From assembly GCF_003594935.2 (NCBI RefSeq), contig NZ_CP043342.1, forward strand, positions 3,968,001-4,032,000: a DNA stretch of 64,000 nt. Reading direction: 5' to 3'. Position 1 is the stretch's first letter. Each line of letters starts with the position of its first letter. Positions 17,267 through 24,711 of the stretch are shown here, one piece after another. The notes under the pieces were generated by a model. It had not been told where the DNA came from and did no database searches. It worked only from the letters and a program-made list of their open reading frames with translations. Source of the DNA: Enterobacter huaxiensis. GTDB taxonomy: Bacteria; Pseudomonadota; Gammaproteobacteria; Enterobacterales; Enterobacteriaceae. Position numbers and translations under genes: made by a program.

Positions 17267-18160
17267 ATGCCGCCTCGCCGCTACAACCCCGACCACCGAC
17301 GTGACGCCCTTCTGGAACGTATTAACATGGATATCCCGGCAAGCGTTGCTCACGCTCTGAAAGAAGACCTGGGCGGAGACATCAGTGCCGACAACGATAT
17401 TACCGCACAATTGTTGCCAAAAGAGACGCGCTCCCATGCGGTGATTATTACCCGTGAAGCGGGCGTTTTTTGCGGAAAACGCTGGGTTGAAGAGGTCTTT
17501 ACCCAGCTGGCGGGTGACGATGTTCAGGTAACCTGGCACGTTGAAGATGGGGATGCTCTCACCGAAAACCAGCCGCTGTTTGAGCTGGCTGGCCCGTCCC
17601 GCGTGCTGCTCACCGGCGAGCGTACCGCACTTAACTTCGTGCAGACGCTTTCCGGCGTTGCCAGTGAGGTCCGCCGCTACGTTGACCTGCTGGCCGGCAC
17701 CCGCACGCAGCTGCTGGATACCCGCAAAACGCTGCCGGGCCTGCGCACCGCGCTGAAGTACGCGGTACTCTGCGGCGGCGGCGCAAACCACCGTCTGGGG
17801 CTATCGGATGCCTTCCTGATAAAAGAAAACCACATTATTGCCTCCGGCTCCGTGCGTCAGGCGGTGGAAAAAGCCTTCTGGCTGCACCCGGACGTTCCGG
17901 TTGAAGTCGAAGTCGAAAGCCTTGAAGAGCTGGATGAAGCCATTAAGGCGGGCGCAGATATCATCATGCTCGATAACTTCGAAACGGAGCAGATGCGCGA
18001 GGCGGTAAAACGCACCAACGGTCAGGCGCAGCTTGAAGTCTCCGGCAATGTGACCTTCGATACCATCCGTGAATTCGCGGAAACGGGCGTCGATTACATT
18101 TCCGTCGGCGCGCTAACCAAACATGTTCGCGCTCTCGATCTCTCGATGCGTTTCAAATAG
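17267..18160 (+). CDS. nadC: Nicotinate-nucleotide pyrophosphorylase (quinolinate phosphoribosyltransferase)
   Basis: NadC converts quinolinate and PRPP to nicotinate mononucleotide in de novo NAD synthesis. The 297-residue protein starts MPPRRYNPDHRRD, matching E. coli, so I use the ATG at 17267 rather than the upstream one at 17225. Conserved segments include GERTALNFVQTLSGVA, LLDTRKTLPGLR (PRPP and quinolinate binding), GGGANHRLGLSDAFLIKENH and DIIMLDNFE. It is divergent from ampD. A strong hairpin follows the stop. Confidence 0.97.
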   Translation: MPPRRYNPDHRRDALLERINMDIPASVAHALKEDLGGDISADNDITAQLLPKETRSHAVIITREAGVFCGKRWVEEVFTQLAGDDVQVTWHVEDGDALTENQPLFELAGPSRVLLTGERTALNFVQTLSGVASEVRRYVDLLAGTRTQLLDTRKTLPGLRTALKYAVLCGGGANHRLGLSDAFLIKENHIIASGSVRQAVEKAFWLHPDVPVEVEVESLEELDEAIKAGADIIMLDNFETEQMREAVKRTNGQAQLEVSGNVTFDTIREFAETGVDYISVGALTKHVRALDLSMRFK

Positions 18161-18168
18161 CGTTGCCT

Positions 18169-18190
18169 CCCCTCTCCGCCCGGAGAGGGG
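18169..18190 (+). terminator. Hairpin after nadC
   Basis: CCCCTCTCCG and CGGAGAGGGG form a perfect 10-bp stem with a 2-base centre just after the nadC stop. There is no T run, so it is a probable but not classical terminator between nadC and the ppdD operon. Confidence 0.55.
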
Positions 18191-18334
18191 AAATTCAGCC
18201 CGGCTCGCAAATTCAAAGCCATTCACTGCAACCCCGCGCGAATTCCCTGAAAGCCTCTTCACGTTCCTTATTTTGCCCCTCGTCTCCCTCTCCTCTCGCT
18301 GCCAGAGTAGCGCCACCAAACCGGAGGAGCAGAT

Positions 18335-18772
18335 ATGAACAAACAACACGGATTCACTCTTATTGAGCTGATGGTGGTGATAGGCATTATTGCCATTCTG
18401 AGCGCCATTGGCGTACCCGCCTACCAAAATTACCTGCGAAAAGCAGCCCTTACCGACATGCTGCAAACCTTTGTTCCCTACCGCACCGCCATTGAGCTTT
18501 GCGCCCTGGATCGCGGCGGCGTGGAGAGCTGCGATGCAGGCACAAACGGCATCCCATCCCCGGCGACAACGCGCTATGTGTCAGCGATGAGCGTGGCTAA
18601 AGGCGTCGTGTCATTAACCGGCCAGGAGAGCCTGAACGGTCTTGAGGTGCTCATGACGCCAGTCTGGAGCGACGCCAATGGCATGACGGGCTGGACGCGC
18701 GACTGCAGGATCGACGCCGATAGCGCGCTCAAGCTGGCCTGTGAAGATGTCTTCCGCTTCGACAGCAACTAA
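18335..18772 (+). CDS. ppdD: Type IV major prepilin PpdD
   Basis: PpdD is the major pilin of the enterobacterial type IV pilus. The 145-residue product has the prepilin signature MNKQHG/FTLIELMVVIGIIAILSAIG: peptidase cleavage after Gly6, N-methylated Phe at +1 and Glu at +5. This hydrophobic helix anchors the subunit in the membrane before assembly. Four cysteines follow (ELCALD, ESCDAG, RDCRID, LACED), enough for two disulfides. It begins a ppdD-hofB-hofC operon with short gaps. An AG-rich GGAGGAG ribosome site precedes the ATG. Confidence 0.96.
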   Translation: MNKQHGFTLIELMVVIGIIAILSAIGVPAYQNYLRKAALTDMLQTFVPYRTAIELCALDRGGVESCDAGTNGIPSPATTRYVSAMSVAKGVVSLTGQESLNGLEVLMTPVWSDANGMTGWTRDCRIDADSALKLACEDVFRFDSN

Positions 18773-18787
18773 CCGAAGGGGAATACA

Positions 18788-20170
18788 ATGAATTCAGAAC
18801 AGCTAATGGCGCTGTGCCAGCGTCACCACGCCCTGCTACTCGCGAGTGACGCAGACACGATCGGCATTGCCGTGGTGGGAAACCCCGGGGCTGAACTCAT
18901 GGAAGCACTCCGCTTCGCGACGCAAAAGCGCATCGATATCGAATGCTGGACCGCCGAACGGATGGAGAAACAACGACAGCTTGCCTCACCGGCCAGCCTG
19001 CCGGGCGTATCTTCAGCAGGCCCAGCGGCGGATATACTCAACCACACCTTGCTTCAGGCCCTGCATCAGCGAGCGTCCGATATACATATCGAACCGACGG
19101 AAAACGGCTGTCAGATCCGTTTGCGTATTGACGGCGTTCTTTACCCTCAGCCTCAGCTTACCGTCGCGTCAGGAACCATTCTTATCGCGCGGCTCAAAGT
19201 GTTGGGTAACCTGGATATCGCCGAGCGTCGCCTGCCGCAGGACGGTCAGTTCACGGTTGAGCTGGCAAACGAGAGCGTCTCTTTTCGCATCGCCACGCTT
19301 CCCTGCAGCGGAGGAGAGAAAATCGTGCTGCGCTTGCTTCATCAGGTCCAGCAGGCGCTGGAGATTGGGCAGCTGGGTATGAGTGAAGACCAGCAGAGGC
19401 GCTTTTCCGGCGTACTGAATCAACCGCAGGGGTTAATTCTGGTCACAGGCCCCACCGGCAGCGGTAAAACCGTGACGCTTTACACGGCGCTCCAGGCGCG
19501 AAACACGCCTGACGTGAATATTTGCAGCGTTGAAGATCCGATAGAAATTCCGCTTGCGGGGTTAAACCAGACGCAAATTAACCCTCGCGCAGGGTTGACC
19601 TTCCAGAGCGTGCTGCGCGCCCTGTTGCGCCAGGATCCAGACATTATCATGGTGGGGGAAATTCGAGATGGTGAAACGGCAGAAATCGCCATCAAGGCCG
19701 CGCAGACCGGGCATCTGGTGCTGTCCACGCTTCATACCAACTCCACAACGGAGACGCTTATCCGCCTGCAGCAGATGGGCGTCGCACGCTGGATGATCTC
19801 ATCAGCGCTTTCGCTCGTCATTGCCCAGCGTCTGGTTCGACGGCTGTGCCCACACTGCCGGAAGGACGCCAGCTGCCACGCGGAATTACCTCGCGCCGTA
19901 TGGCCTCGCCCGCTGCCACGCTGGCAGCCCGGCGGCTGCGATCGCTGCTATCACGGTTACTACGGTCGCGTTGCCCTTTTCGAAGTGCTGGAAATTGACA
20001 ATACGCTGCGTCAGGCCATTGCCGGCGGGGAGAATAGTGAGGTGATAGAAGCCAGCGCACGCCAGGGAGGAATGACCTCCTTATTTGAGCATGGCTGCAT
20101 GGCCATTGAGCAAGGGCTGACCACGCTTGAGGAGGTGATCCGCGTCCTGGGAATGCCCGATGGCAAGTAA
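18788..20170 (+). CDS. hofB: Type IV pilus assembly ATPase HofB (PilB/GspE family)
   Basis: HofB is a cytoplasmic hexameric ATPase expected to drive assembly of the PpdD pilus. In 460 residues it carries Walker A GPTGSGKTVTLYTAL, an Asp box (CSVEDPIEIPLAG), Walker B DIIMVGEIRDGETAEIA, a His box (LSTLHTNST) and a C-terminal tetracysteine zinc motif (CPHCRK...CDRCYHGYYGR). Family PilB proteins are often about 100 residues longer at the N-terminus; the short form matches E. coli HofB. It starts 15 bases after ppdD and overlaps hofC by 11 bases, implying one operon. Confidence 0.95.
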   Translation: MNSEQLMALCQRHHALLLASDADTIGIAVVGNPGAELMEALRFATQKRIDIECWTAERMEKQRQLASPASLPGVSSAGPAADILNHTLLQALHQRASDIHIEPTENGCQIRLRIDGVLYPQPQLTVASGTILIARLKVLGNLDIAERRLPQDGQFTVELANESVSFRIATLPCSGGEKIVLRLLHQVQQALEIGQLGMSEDQQRRFSGVLNQPQGLILVTGPTGSGKTVTLYTALQARNTPDVNICSVEDPIEIPLAGLNQTQINPRAGLTFQSVLRALLRQDPDIIMVGEIRDGETAEIAIKAAQTGHLVLSTLHTNSTTETLIRLQQMGVARWMISSALSLVIAQRLVRRLCPHCRKDASCHAELPRAVWPRPLPRWQPGGCDRCYHGYYGRVALFEVLEIDNTLRQAIAGGENSEVIEASARQGGMTSLFEHGCMAIEQGLTTLEEVIRVLGMPDGK

Positions 20171-21344
20171 CCAGCTCTGGCGCTGGCGGGCGCTGACAGC
20201 GGAGGGCGAACTGCATACGGGAACACTTTGGGCCATAGATCGCGACGCTGCAGTATTGGCGCTAGTTCAACGTGAACTGCACCCACTGGCGCTCACGCGC
20301 TGCATGCAACGCCACCGGTGGCAGGGTCATCACTGCTACGCTGTTTTTCGCCAGCTCGCCACGCTCCTTCACGCAGGCCTGACGCTTTCTCAAAGCCTGC
20401 AAATGCTGGCGGAGCAGCATCCTTTAACGCATTGGCAGGCGCTGCTGCACAGCCTTGCGAACGATCTTAGTCAAGGCTGTGCTTTTTCAGCAGCCATGGC
20501 GAAATGGCCTACGGTATTCAGCCCGCTCTATATTTCGATGATAAAAACGGGGGAGCTGACGGGAAAGCTGGAGGAGTGCTGTCGCGAGCTTGCGCAGCAG
20601 CAGAAATCTCAGCAGCTGCTTAGTGCGAAAGTTAAAAAGGCACTGCGCTACCCGCTGATCATCCTGACGCTTGCCGCGCTTGTGGTGCTGGCGATGGTCA
20701 CGCTGGTGCTGCCTGAATTCGCCGCTATCTACAACACCTTCAATACCCCCCTTCCCCTGCTCACGCGGGGAGTGATGGGGCTGGCAGCATTCATCCAGAA
20801 GCACATCGTCATGATGGCCGTTCTGCTCGTGCTGGCGATCGGCGCTGTATATAAATTGAGGAATCACCCGCGCTCGCAGCGGATGTTGCTACGGCTGCCT
20901 GTTCTGGGAACGCTGATGCGCGGGCAAAAGCTGGGACAGATTTTCACCGTGCTGTCATTAACGCAGCAGGCCGGTATCGCCTTTTTACAGGGGCTGGAAA
21001 GTGTCGAAGAGACCGTTGAGAACCCGTACTGGCAAGGCATACTTAGGGAGATCCACGAACGTGTCGAAGGGGGAATGCCTGTCTGGGCATCGTTTCACAA
21101 AGCGGCCGTTTTTACGCCACTCTGCATCCAGCTGATTCGAACCGGTGAAGCCTCTGGCGCACTCGATATGATGCTGGTAAACCTTGCTCGTCACCATACG
21201 GAGCAGACGTTCCAGCAGGCAGATAACCTGGCTGCGCTTCTGGAACCGTTACTCTTGATTGTCACCGGGTTGATTATCGGCACGCTGGTGGTGGCTATGT
21301 ATCTGCCCATTTTTCATCTGGGAGATGCCATGAGTGCGGGATAG
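20160..21344 (+). CDS. hofC: Type IV pilus inner-membrane platform protein HofC (PilC/GspF family)
   Basis: HofC is the polytopic platform of the pilus machine that links the ATPase to the pilin. Its 394 residues show two T2SSF cytoplasmic domains (about 50-170 and 255-375). The first has FRQLATLLHAGLTLSQSLQML and the second has FTVLSLTQQAGIAFLQGLE. Three hydrophobic segments occur, the last being LLLIVTGLIIGTLVVAMYLPIF. It overlaps the end of hofB by 11 bases. Convergent guaC follows. Confidence 0.95.
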   Translation: MASNQLWRWRALTAEGELHTGTLWAIDRDAAVLALVQRELHPLALTRCMQRHRWQGHHCYAVFRQLATLLHAGLTLSQSLQMLAEQHPLTHWQALLHSLANDLSQGCAFSAAMAKWPTVFSPLYISMIKTGELTGKLEECCRELAQQQKSQQLLSAKVKKALRYPLIILTLAALVVLAMVTLVLPEFAAIYNTFNTPLPLLTRGVMGLAAFIQKHIVMMAVLLVLAIGAVYKLRNHPRSQRMLLRLPVLGTLMRGQKLGQIFTVLSLTQQAGIAFLQGLESVEETVENPYWQGILREIHERVEGGMPVWASFHKAAVFTPLCIQLIRTGEASGALDMMLVNLARHHTEQTFQQADNLAALLEPLLLIVTGLIIGTLVVAMYLPIFHLGDAMSAG

Positions 21345-21355
21345 TACTGAACGGT

Positions 21356-21379
21356 GCTGGCGCATGGAGATGCGCCAGC
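21356..21379. terminator. Hairpin between hofC and guaC
   Basis: GCTGGCGCA and TGCGCCAGC form a perfect 9-bp stem with a 6-base loop between the convergent stops of hofC and guaC. No T tract is present on either strand, so its role as a shared terminator is an inference. Confidence 0.55.
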
Positions 21380-21387
21380 GGGGGCCA

Positions 21388-22431
21388 TTACAGGCTATTA
21401 AATACGCGGTTTTCCTGCTCCTGAACGCGGATAAACGTCGTACGTTTAGTCAGCTCTTTCAGACGGGATGCGCCCACGTAGGTGCACGCCGAGCGCAAGC
21501 CGCCCAAAATATCACGCGCGGTGATTTCCACCGGGCCGCGCAGAGGAAGCTTCACGGTTTTGCCTTCTGCGGCACGGTATTTTGCCACGCCGCCGACGTG
21601 ACGGGTCATGGCGGATTCAGAGCTCATACCGTAGAACAGCATAAATTTCTCGCCGTTCTCTTCAACAACGGTACCACCGCTCTCTTCGTGACCGGCCAGC
21701 ATACCGCCGAGCATCACGAAGTCCGCGCCGCCGCCAAAGGCTTTCGCAACGTCGCCTGGCATAGTGCAGCCGCCGTCGCTGATGATCTGGCCGCCCAGAC
21801 CATGCGCAGCATCGGCACACTCAATCACGGCAGACAGCTGCGGATACCCGACGCCGGTTTTCACACGCGTGGTGCACACGGAACCCGGGCCTATACCCAC
21901 TTTTACGATGTCTGCACCGGACAGAATCAGCTCTTCGCACATTTCACCCGTCACCACGTTGCCCGCAATGATGGTTTTTGTTGGCCAGGCATCGCGCGCT
22001 TTGCTGACGAACTGGACGAAGTGTTCGGAGTAACCATTCGCCACATCGATACATACAAAGTTCAGCGCCGGATTAGCATTCAGGATCTGTTTGGTTTTTT
22101 CGAAATCAGCATCGGACGTACCGGTAGAGACCATCACATGCTTCACAACGTCAGCAGACGCAGAAGCAACAAACGCGCTCCACTCTTCGGTGCTGTAGTG
22201 CTTGTGAACTGCGGTAAGGACATCGAACTGTGCCAACGCGGTTGCCATCTCGAAGGTACCGACAGTATCCATATTAGCCGCGATGATCGGCACGCCAGAC
22301 CAGGTCTGACCGGAATGCTTAAAGGTGAATTGACGTTCGAGTTCAACGTCTGAGCGACTTTTCAGTGTAGAGCGTTTAGGGCGGATAAGAACGTCTTTGA
22401 AACCTAACTTCAGATCTTCTTCGATACGCAT
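21388..22431 (-). CDS. guaC: GMP reductase
   Basis: GuaC deaminates GMP to IMP with NADPH, linking guanine and adenine nucleotide pools. The 347-residue TIM-barrel protein carries the IMPDH/GMPR signature around GIGPGSVCTTRVKTGVG with the catalytic Cys, the phosphate loop DGGCTMPGDVAKAFGGGADFVMLGG (given in part) and FYGMSSESAM. It lacks the CBS insertion of IMP dehydrogenase, which separates it from GuaB. It is a single gene, divergent from coaE and convergent with hofC. Confidence 0.97.
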   Translation of the reverse strand: MRIEEDLKLGFKDVLIRPKRSTLKSRSDVELERQFTFKHSGQTWSGVPIIAANMDTVGTFEMATALAQFDVLTAVHKHYSTEEWSAFVASASADVVKHVMVSTGTSDADFEKTKQILNANPALNFVCIDVANGYSEHFVQFVSKARDAWPTKTIIAGNVVTGEMCEELILSGADIVKVGIGPGSVCTTRVKTGVGYPQLSAVIECADAAHGLGGQIISDGGCTMPGDVAKAFGGGADFVMLGGMLAGHEESGGTVVEENGEKFMLFYGMSSESAMTRHVGGVAKYRAAEGKTVKLPLRGPVEITARDILGGLRSACTYVGASRLKELTKRTTFIRVQEQENRVFNSL

Positions 22432-22659
22432 GTGCGGATTCCTGGGGTTAGAGGCAAATTTGTTAAAAGCACAACTCCAGTGACGTTATCATACGCACTA
22501 ATACCTGCTCCGCAAGACTGCGAAATTCTCTTTTTTTACGCTACAATCCTATAAATTTACCTGGTAAAAAGCAGGTAAACGGAGCCAAACATTTGCTGCA
22601 ACATGTTTATTTTTTAAGCAACTGATTTTAATAATGAATAATTCCCAGGATTTGATTTA

Positions 22660-23280
22660 ATGGGGTATATCGTCGCGTTAACCGGCGGCATCGGTAGTGG
22701 CAAAAGCACCGTTGCGGACGCCTTTTCTCGTCTCGGCACCACGATTGTTGATGCCGATATCATTGCCCGTCAGGTGGTAGAGCCAAATACACCCGCGTTA
22801 AACGCCATTGAGGCCCGCTTCGGTAGTACCATCATCAATGCTGATGGCACGCTTAATCGTCGCCAGCTACGTGATTACATATTTTCTGAATCTTCAGAAA
22901 AAAACTGGCTTAATGCCCTGCTCCACCCCATTATCCACCTGGAAACTCAGCGCCAGATCGCCGCAACCCGTTCACCTTACGTTCTTTGGGTCGTTCCGCT
23001 GCTGGTGGAGAACCAGCTTCAGACGAAAGCCGATCGTGTTCTGGTCATCGACGTTGATCCCGAAACGCAAATTCAGCGAACCATGGCACGCGATCGCGTT
23101 TCGCGCGAGCATGCTGAACAAATTCTTGCCGCTCAGGCCACGCGCGCCCAGCGCCTTGCCGTTGCGGATGATGTTATTGATAATAACGGCGCACCAGATG
23201 CCATTGCATCGGATGTTGCCCGTCTGCACGCGCAGTATCTGACGTTTGCCGCGCAGGCCGTTGCACAGGAAAAACCATAA
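22660..23280 (+). CDS. coaE: Dephospho-CoA kinase
   Basis: CoaE phosphorylates dephospho-CoA, the last step of coenzyme A synthesis. The 206-residue P-loop kinase has TGGIGSGKST at residues 8-17, the DADIIARQVVEP substrate region and the lid arginine segment RTMARDRVSREHAEQIL. Its TAA shares one base with the ATG of zapD, indicating coupled translation. It starts about 230 bases after the divergent guaC start, an interval in which I can name no regulatory site. Confidence 0.97.
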   Translation: MGYIVALTGGIGSGKSTVADAFSRLGTTIVDADIIARQVVEPNTPALNAIEARFGSTIINADGTLNRRQLRDYIFSESSEKNWLNALLHPIIHLETQRQIAATRSPYVLWVVPLLVENQLQTKADRVLVIDVDPETQIQRTMARDRVSREHAEQILAAQATRAQRLAVADDVIDNNGAPDAIASDVARLHAQYLTFAAQAVAQEKP

Positions 23281-24023
23281 TGTCGACTCACATTCTTTTT
23301 GAGCACCCACTGAATGAAAAAATGCGTACCTGGCTACGCATTGAATTTCTCATTCAACAACTCTCACAGTATCTGCCCGTTAACGATCATGCCACGGCTC
23401 TGCCTTTCTTCCGCAACGTCGGCGATCTGCTGGACGTCATTGAACGCGGAGATGTCCGCACAGAGTTGCTGAAAGAGCTTGAGCGCCAACAGCGTAAACT
23501 GCAGGCGTGGACGGAAGTGCCGGGCGTCGATCAAAGCCGTATTGATTCTCTTCGCCAGCAGCTGAAAAACAGCAGCAGCGTGCTGATGACCGCGCCGCGC
23601 GTTGGGCAATTTTTACGGGAAGACCGCTTAATCGGCCTGGTGCGTCAACGTTTGAGTATCCCTGGCGGATGCTGCAGCTTTGATCTGCCAACGCTTCACA
23701 TGTGGCTACATATGCCACAAGCGCAGCGTGATGCCCAGGTGAATAGCTGGATGGCAAGCCTGGAACCGATGAATCAAACGCTGTCGCTGGTACTCGATCT
23801 GATCCGTAACTCGGCGCCTTTCCGCAAGCAAACCAGCCTGAACGGTTTCTATCAGGACAACGGTGATGATGCCGACCTCCTGCGCCTGAACATGTCCCTG
23901 GGCGAACAGCTCTATCCGCAAATTTCCGGGCATAAAAGCCGCTTTGCGATTCGCTTCATGCCGCTGGACAGCGAAAACGGCACCGTGCCGGAACGCCTCG
24001 ATTTTGAACTGGCCTGTTGTTAA
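23280..24023 (+). CDS. zapD: Cell division protein ZapD
   Basis: ZapD crosslinks FtsZ filaments by binding the FtsZ C-terminal tail and stabilises the Z ring. The 247-residue all-helical N-terminal part (FEHPLNEKMRTWLRIEFLIQQL) and C-terminal beta domain (GHKSRFAIRFMPLDSE) match the DUF1342/ZapD family. It overlaps the coaE stop by one base and is followed by yacG. Its target ftsZ is about 5 kb away on the other strand. Confidence 0.96.
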   Translation: MSTHILFEHPLNEKMRTWLRIEFLIQQLSQYLPVNDHATALPFFRNVGDLLDVIERGDVRTELLKELERQQRKLQAWTEVPGVDQSRIDSLRQQLKNSSSVLMTAPRVGQFLREDRLIGLVRQRLSIPGGCCSFDLPTLHMWLHMPQAQRDAQVNSWMASLEPMNQTLSLVLDLIRNSAPFRKQTSLNGFYQDNGDDADLLRLNMSLGEQLYPQISGHKSRFAIRFMPLDSENGTVPERLDFELACC

Positions 24024-24032
24024 GGAGTGCCG

Positions 24033-24227
24033 ATGTCTGACGTAACCACCGTAAGCTGCCCGACCTGTGGAAAAACCGTCGTCTGGGGCGAAGTGAGCCC
24101 ATTTCGCCCATTCTGCTGCAAACGCTGTCAGTTAATTGACCTGGGCGAATGGGCGGCAGAAGAGAAGCGCATTCCGAGCGAGGGCGACCTCTCTGACAGC
24201 GATGACTGGAGCGAAGAGCAGCGATAG
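24033..24227 (+). CDS. yacG: DNA gyrase inhibitor, zinc protein YacG
   Basis: YacG is a small zinc-ribbon protein reported to bind GyrB and inhibit gyrase. The 64-residue product has CPTC (Cys9, Cys12) and CCKRC (Cys28, Cys32) as the four zinc ligands and an acidic tail. I start at the ATG at 24033, which gives MSDVTTVSCPTCG as in E. coli, rather than the in-frame GTG at 24027 that falls within the AAGGAG ribosome site. It is the last gene of coaE-zapD-yacG and converges on mutT. Confidence 0.95.
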   Translation: MSDVTTVSCPTCGKTVVWGEVSPFRPFCCKRCQLIDLGEWAAEEKRIPSEGDLSDSDDWSEEQR

Positions 24228-24235
24228 TCCTGAAA

Positions 24236-24267
24236 GCCTGCTGACGCTTCGCTTAGCAGGCCTACGG
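24236..24267 (+). repeat. REP-type palindrome between yacG and mutT
   Basis: GCCTGCTGACGCTTCGCTTA followed by GCAGGCCTACGG resembles an enterobacterial REP unit (stem GCCTGCT/AGCAGGC and the usual CCTACGG tail). It lies between two convergent genes. Its tail overlaps the last codons of mutT: the complement of CTACGG supplies the final Pro codon and the TAG stop. Confidence 0.75.
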
Positions 24268-24654
24268 TTTTGCCACTAATCTTAGGATCACGGGCTCATT
24301 AGCCGGCGGGAATTTATCTGCGTCGGTCGCATTAAGCTCAACCCAGTTACCCGGCTGTCCCTCTTTACCCCAGGGCTCTCCTTCCCAGTTCTCGACAAGC
24401 CAGAACCACAGCGTGATGTGCCGGTCCGGAAACTGGTACTCCAGTTTATCAAACAGCGTTGCACCCAGCGGCGTTATCCCTACCTCTTCCTGAAGCTCTC
24501 GCACCAGCGCCTGTTCCGGCGTTTCACCTGATTCGATTTTCCCGCCGGGAAACTCCCACTTGTTCGCCATGTGGGCATCAGCCGCACGCTGGGTTATGAA
24601 GAATTGGTTTTGCGGATTGCGAATGATCCCGACGGCGATTTGCAGTTTTTTCAT
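24262..24654 (-). CDS. mutT: 8-oxo-dGTP diphosphatase MutT
   Basis: MutT hydrolyses 8-oxo-dGTP to the monophosphate and so prevents A:T to C:G transversions. The 130-residue protein carries an intact Nudix box, GGKIESGETPEQALVRELQ followed by EEVGI, at about residues 37-60. The N-terminus MKKLQIAVGIIRNPQNQFFI matches the family. It lies downstream of secA in the same direction, separated by the secA terminator. The stop codon falls inside a REP element. Confidence 0.97.
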   Translation of the reverse strand: MKKLQIAVGIIRNPQNQFFITQRAADAHMANKWEFPGGKIESGETPEQALVRELQEEVGITPLGATLFDKLEYQFPDRHITLWFWLVENWEGEPWGKEGQPGNWVELNATDADKFPPANEPVILRLVAKP

Positions 24655-24668
24655 ATTGTTACTCCCAT

Positions 24669-24696
24669 AAAAAAGGCGCAGATATCTGCGCCTTTT
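24669..24696 (-). terminator. Terminator after secA
   Basis: AAAAGGCGCAGATATCTGCGCCTTTT is a perfect palindrome with a T run on the minus strand, placed 15 bases after the secA stop. It ends the secM-secA transcript and separates it from mutT. Confidence 0.92.
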
Positions 24697-24711
24697 CGAT
24701 TCGTTAACGTC

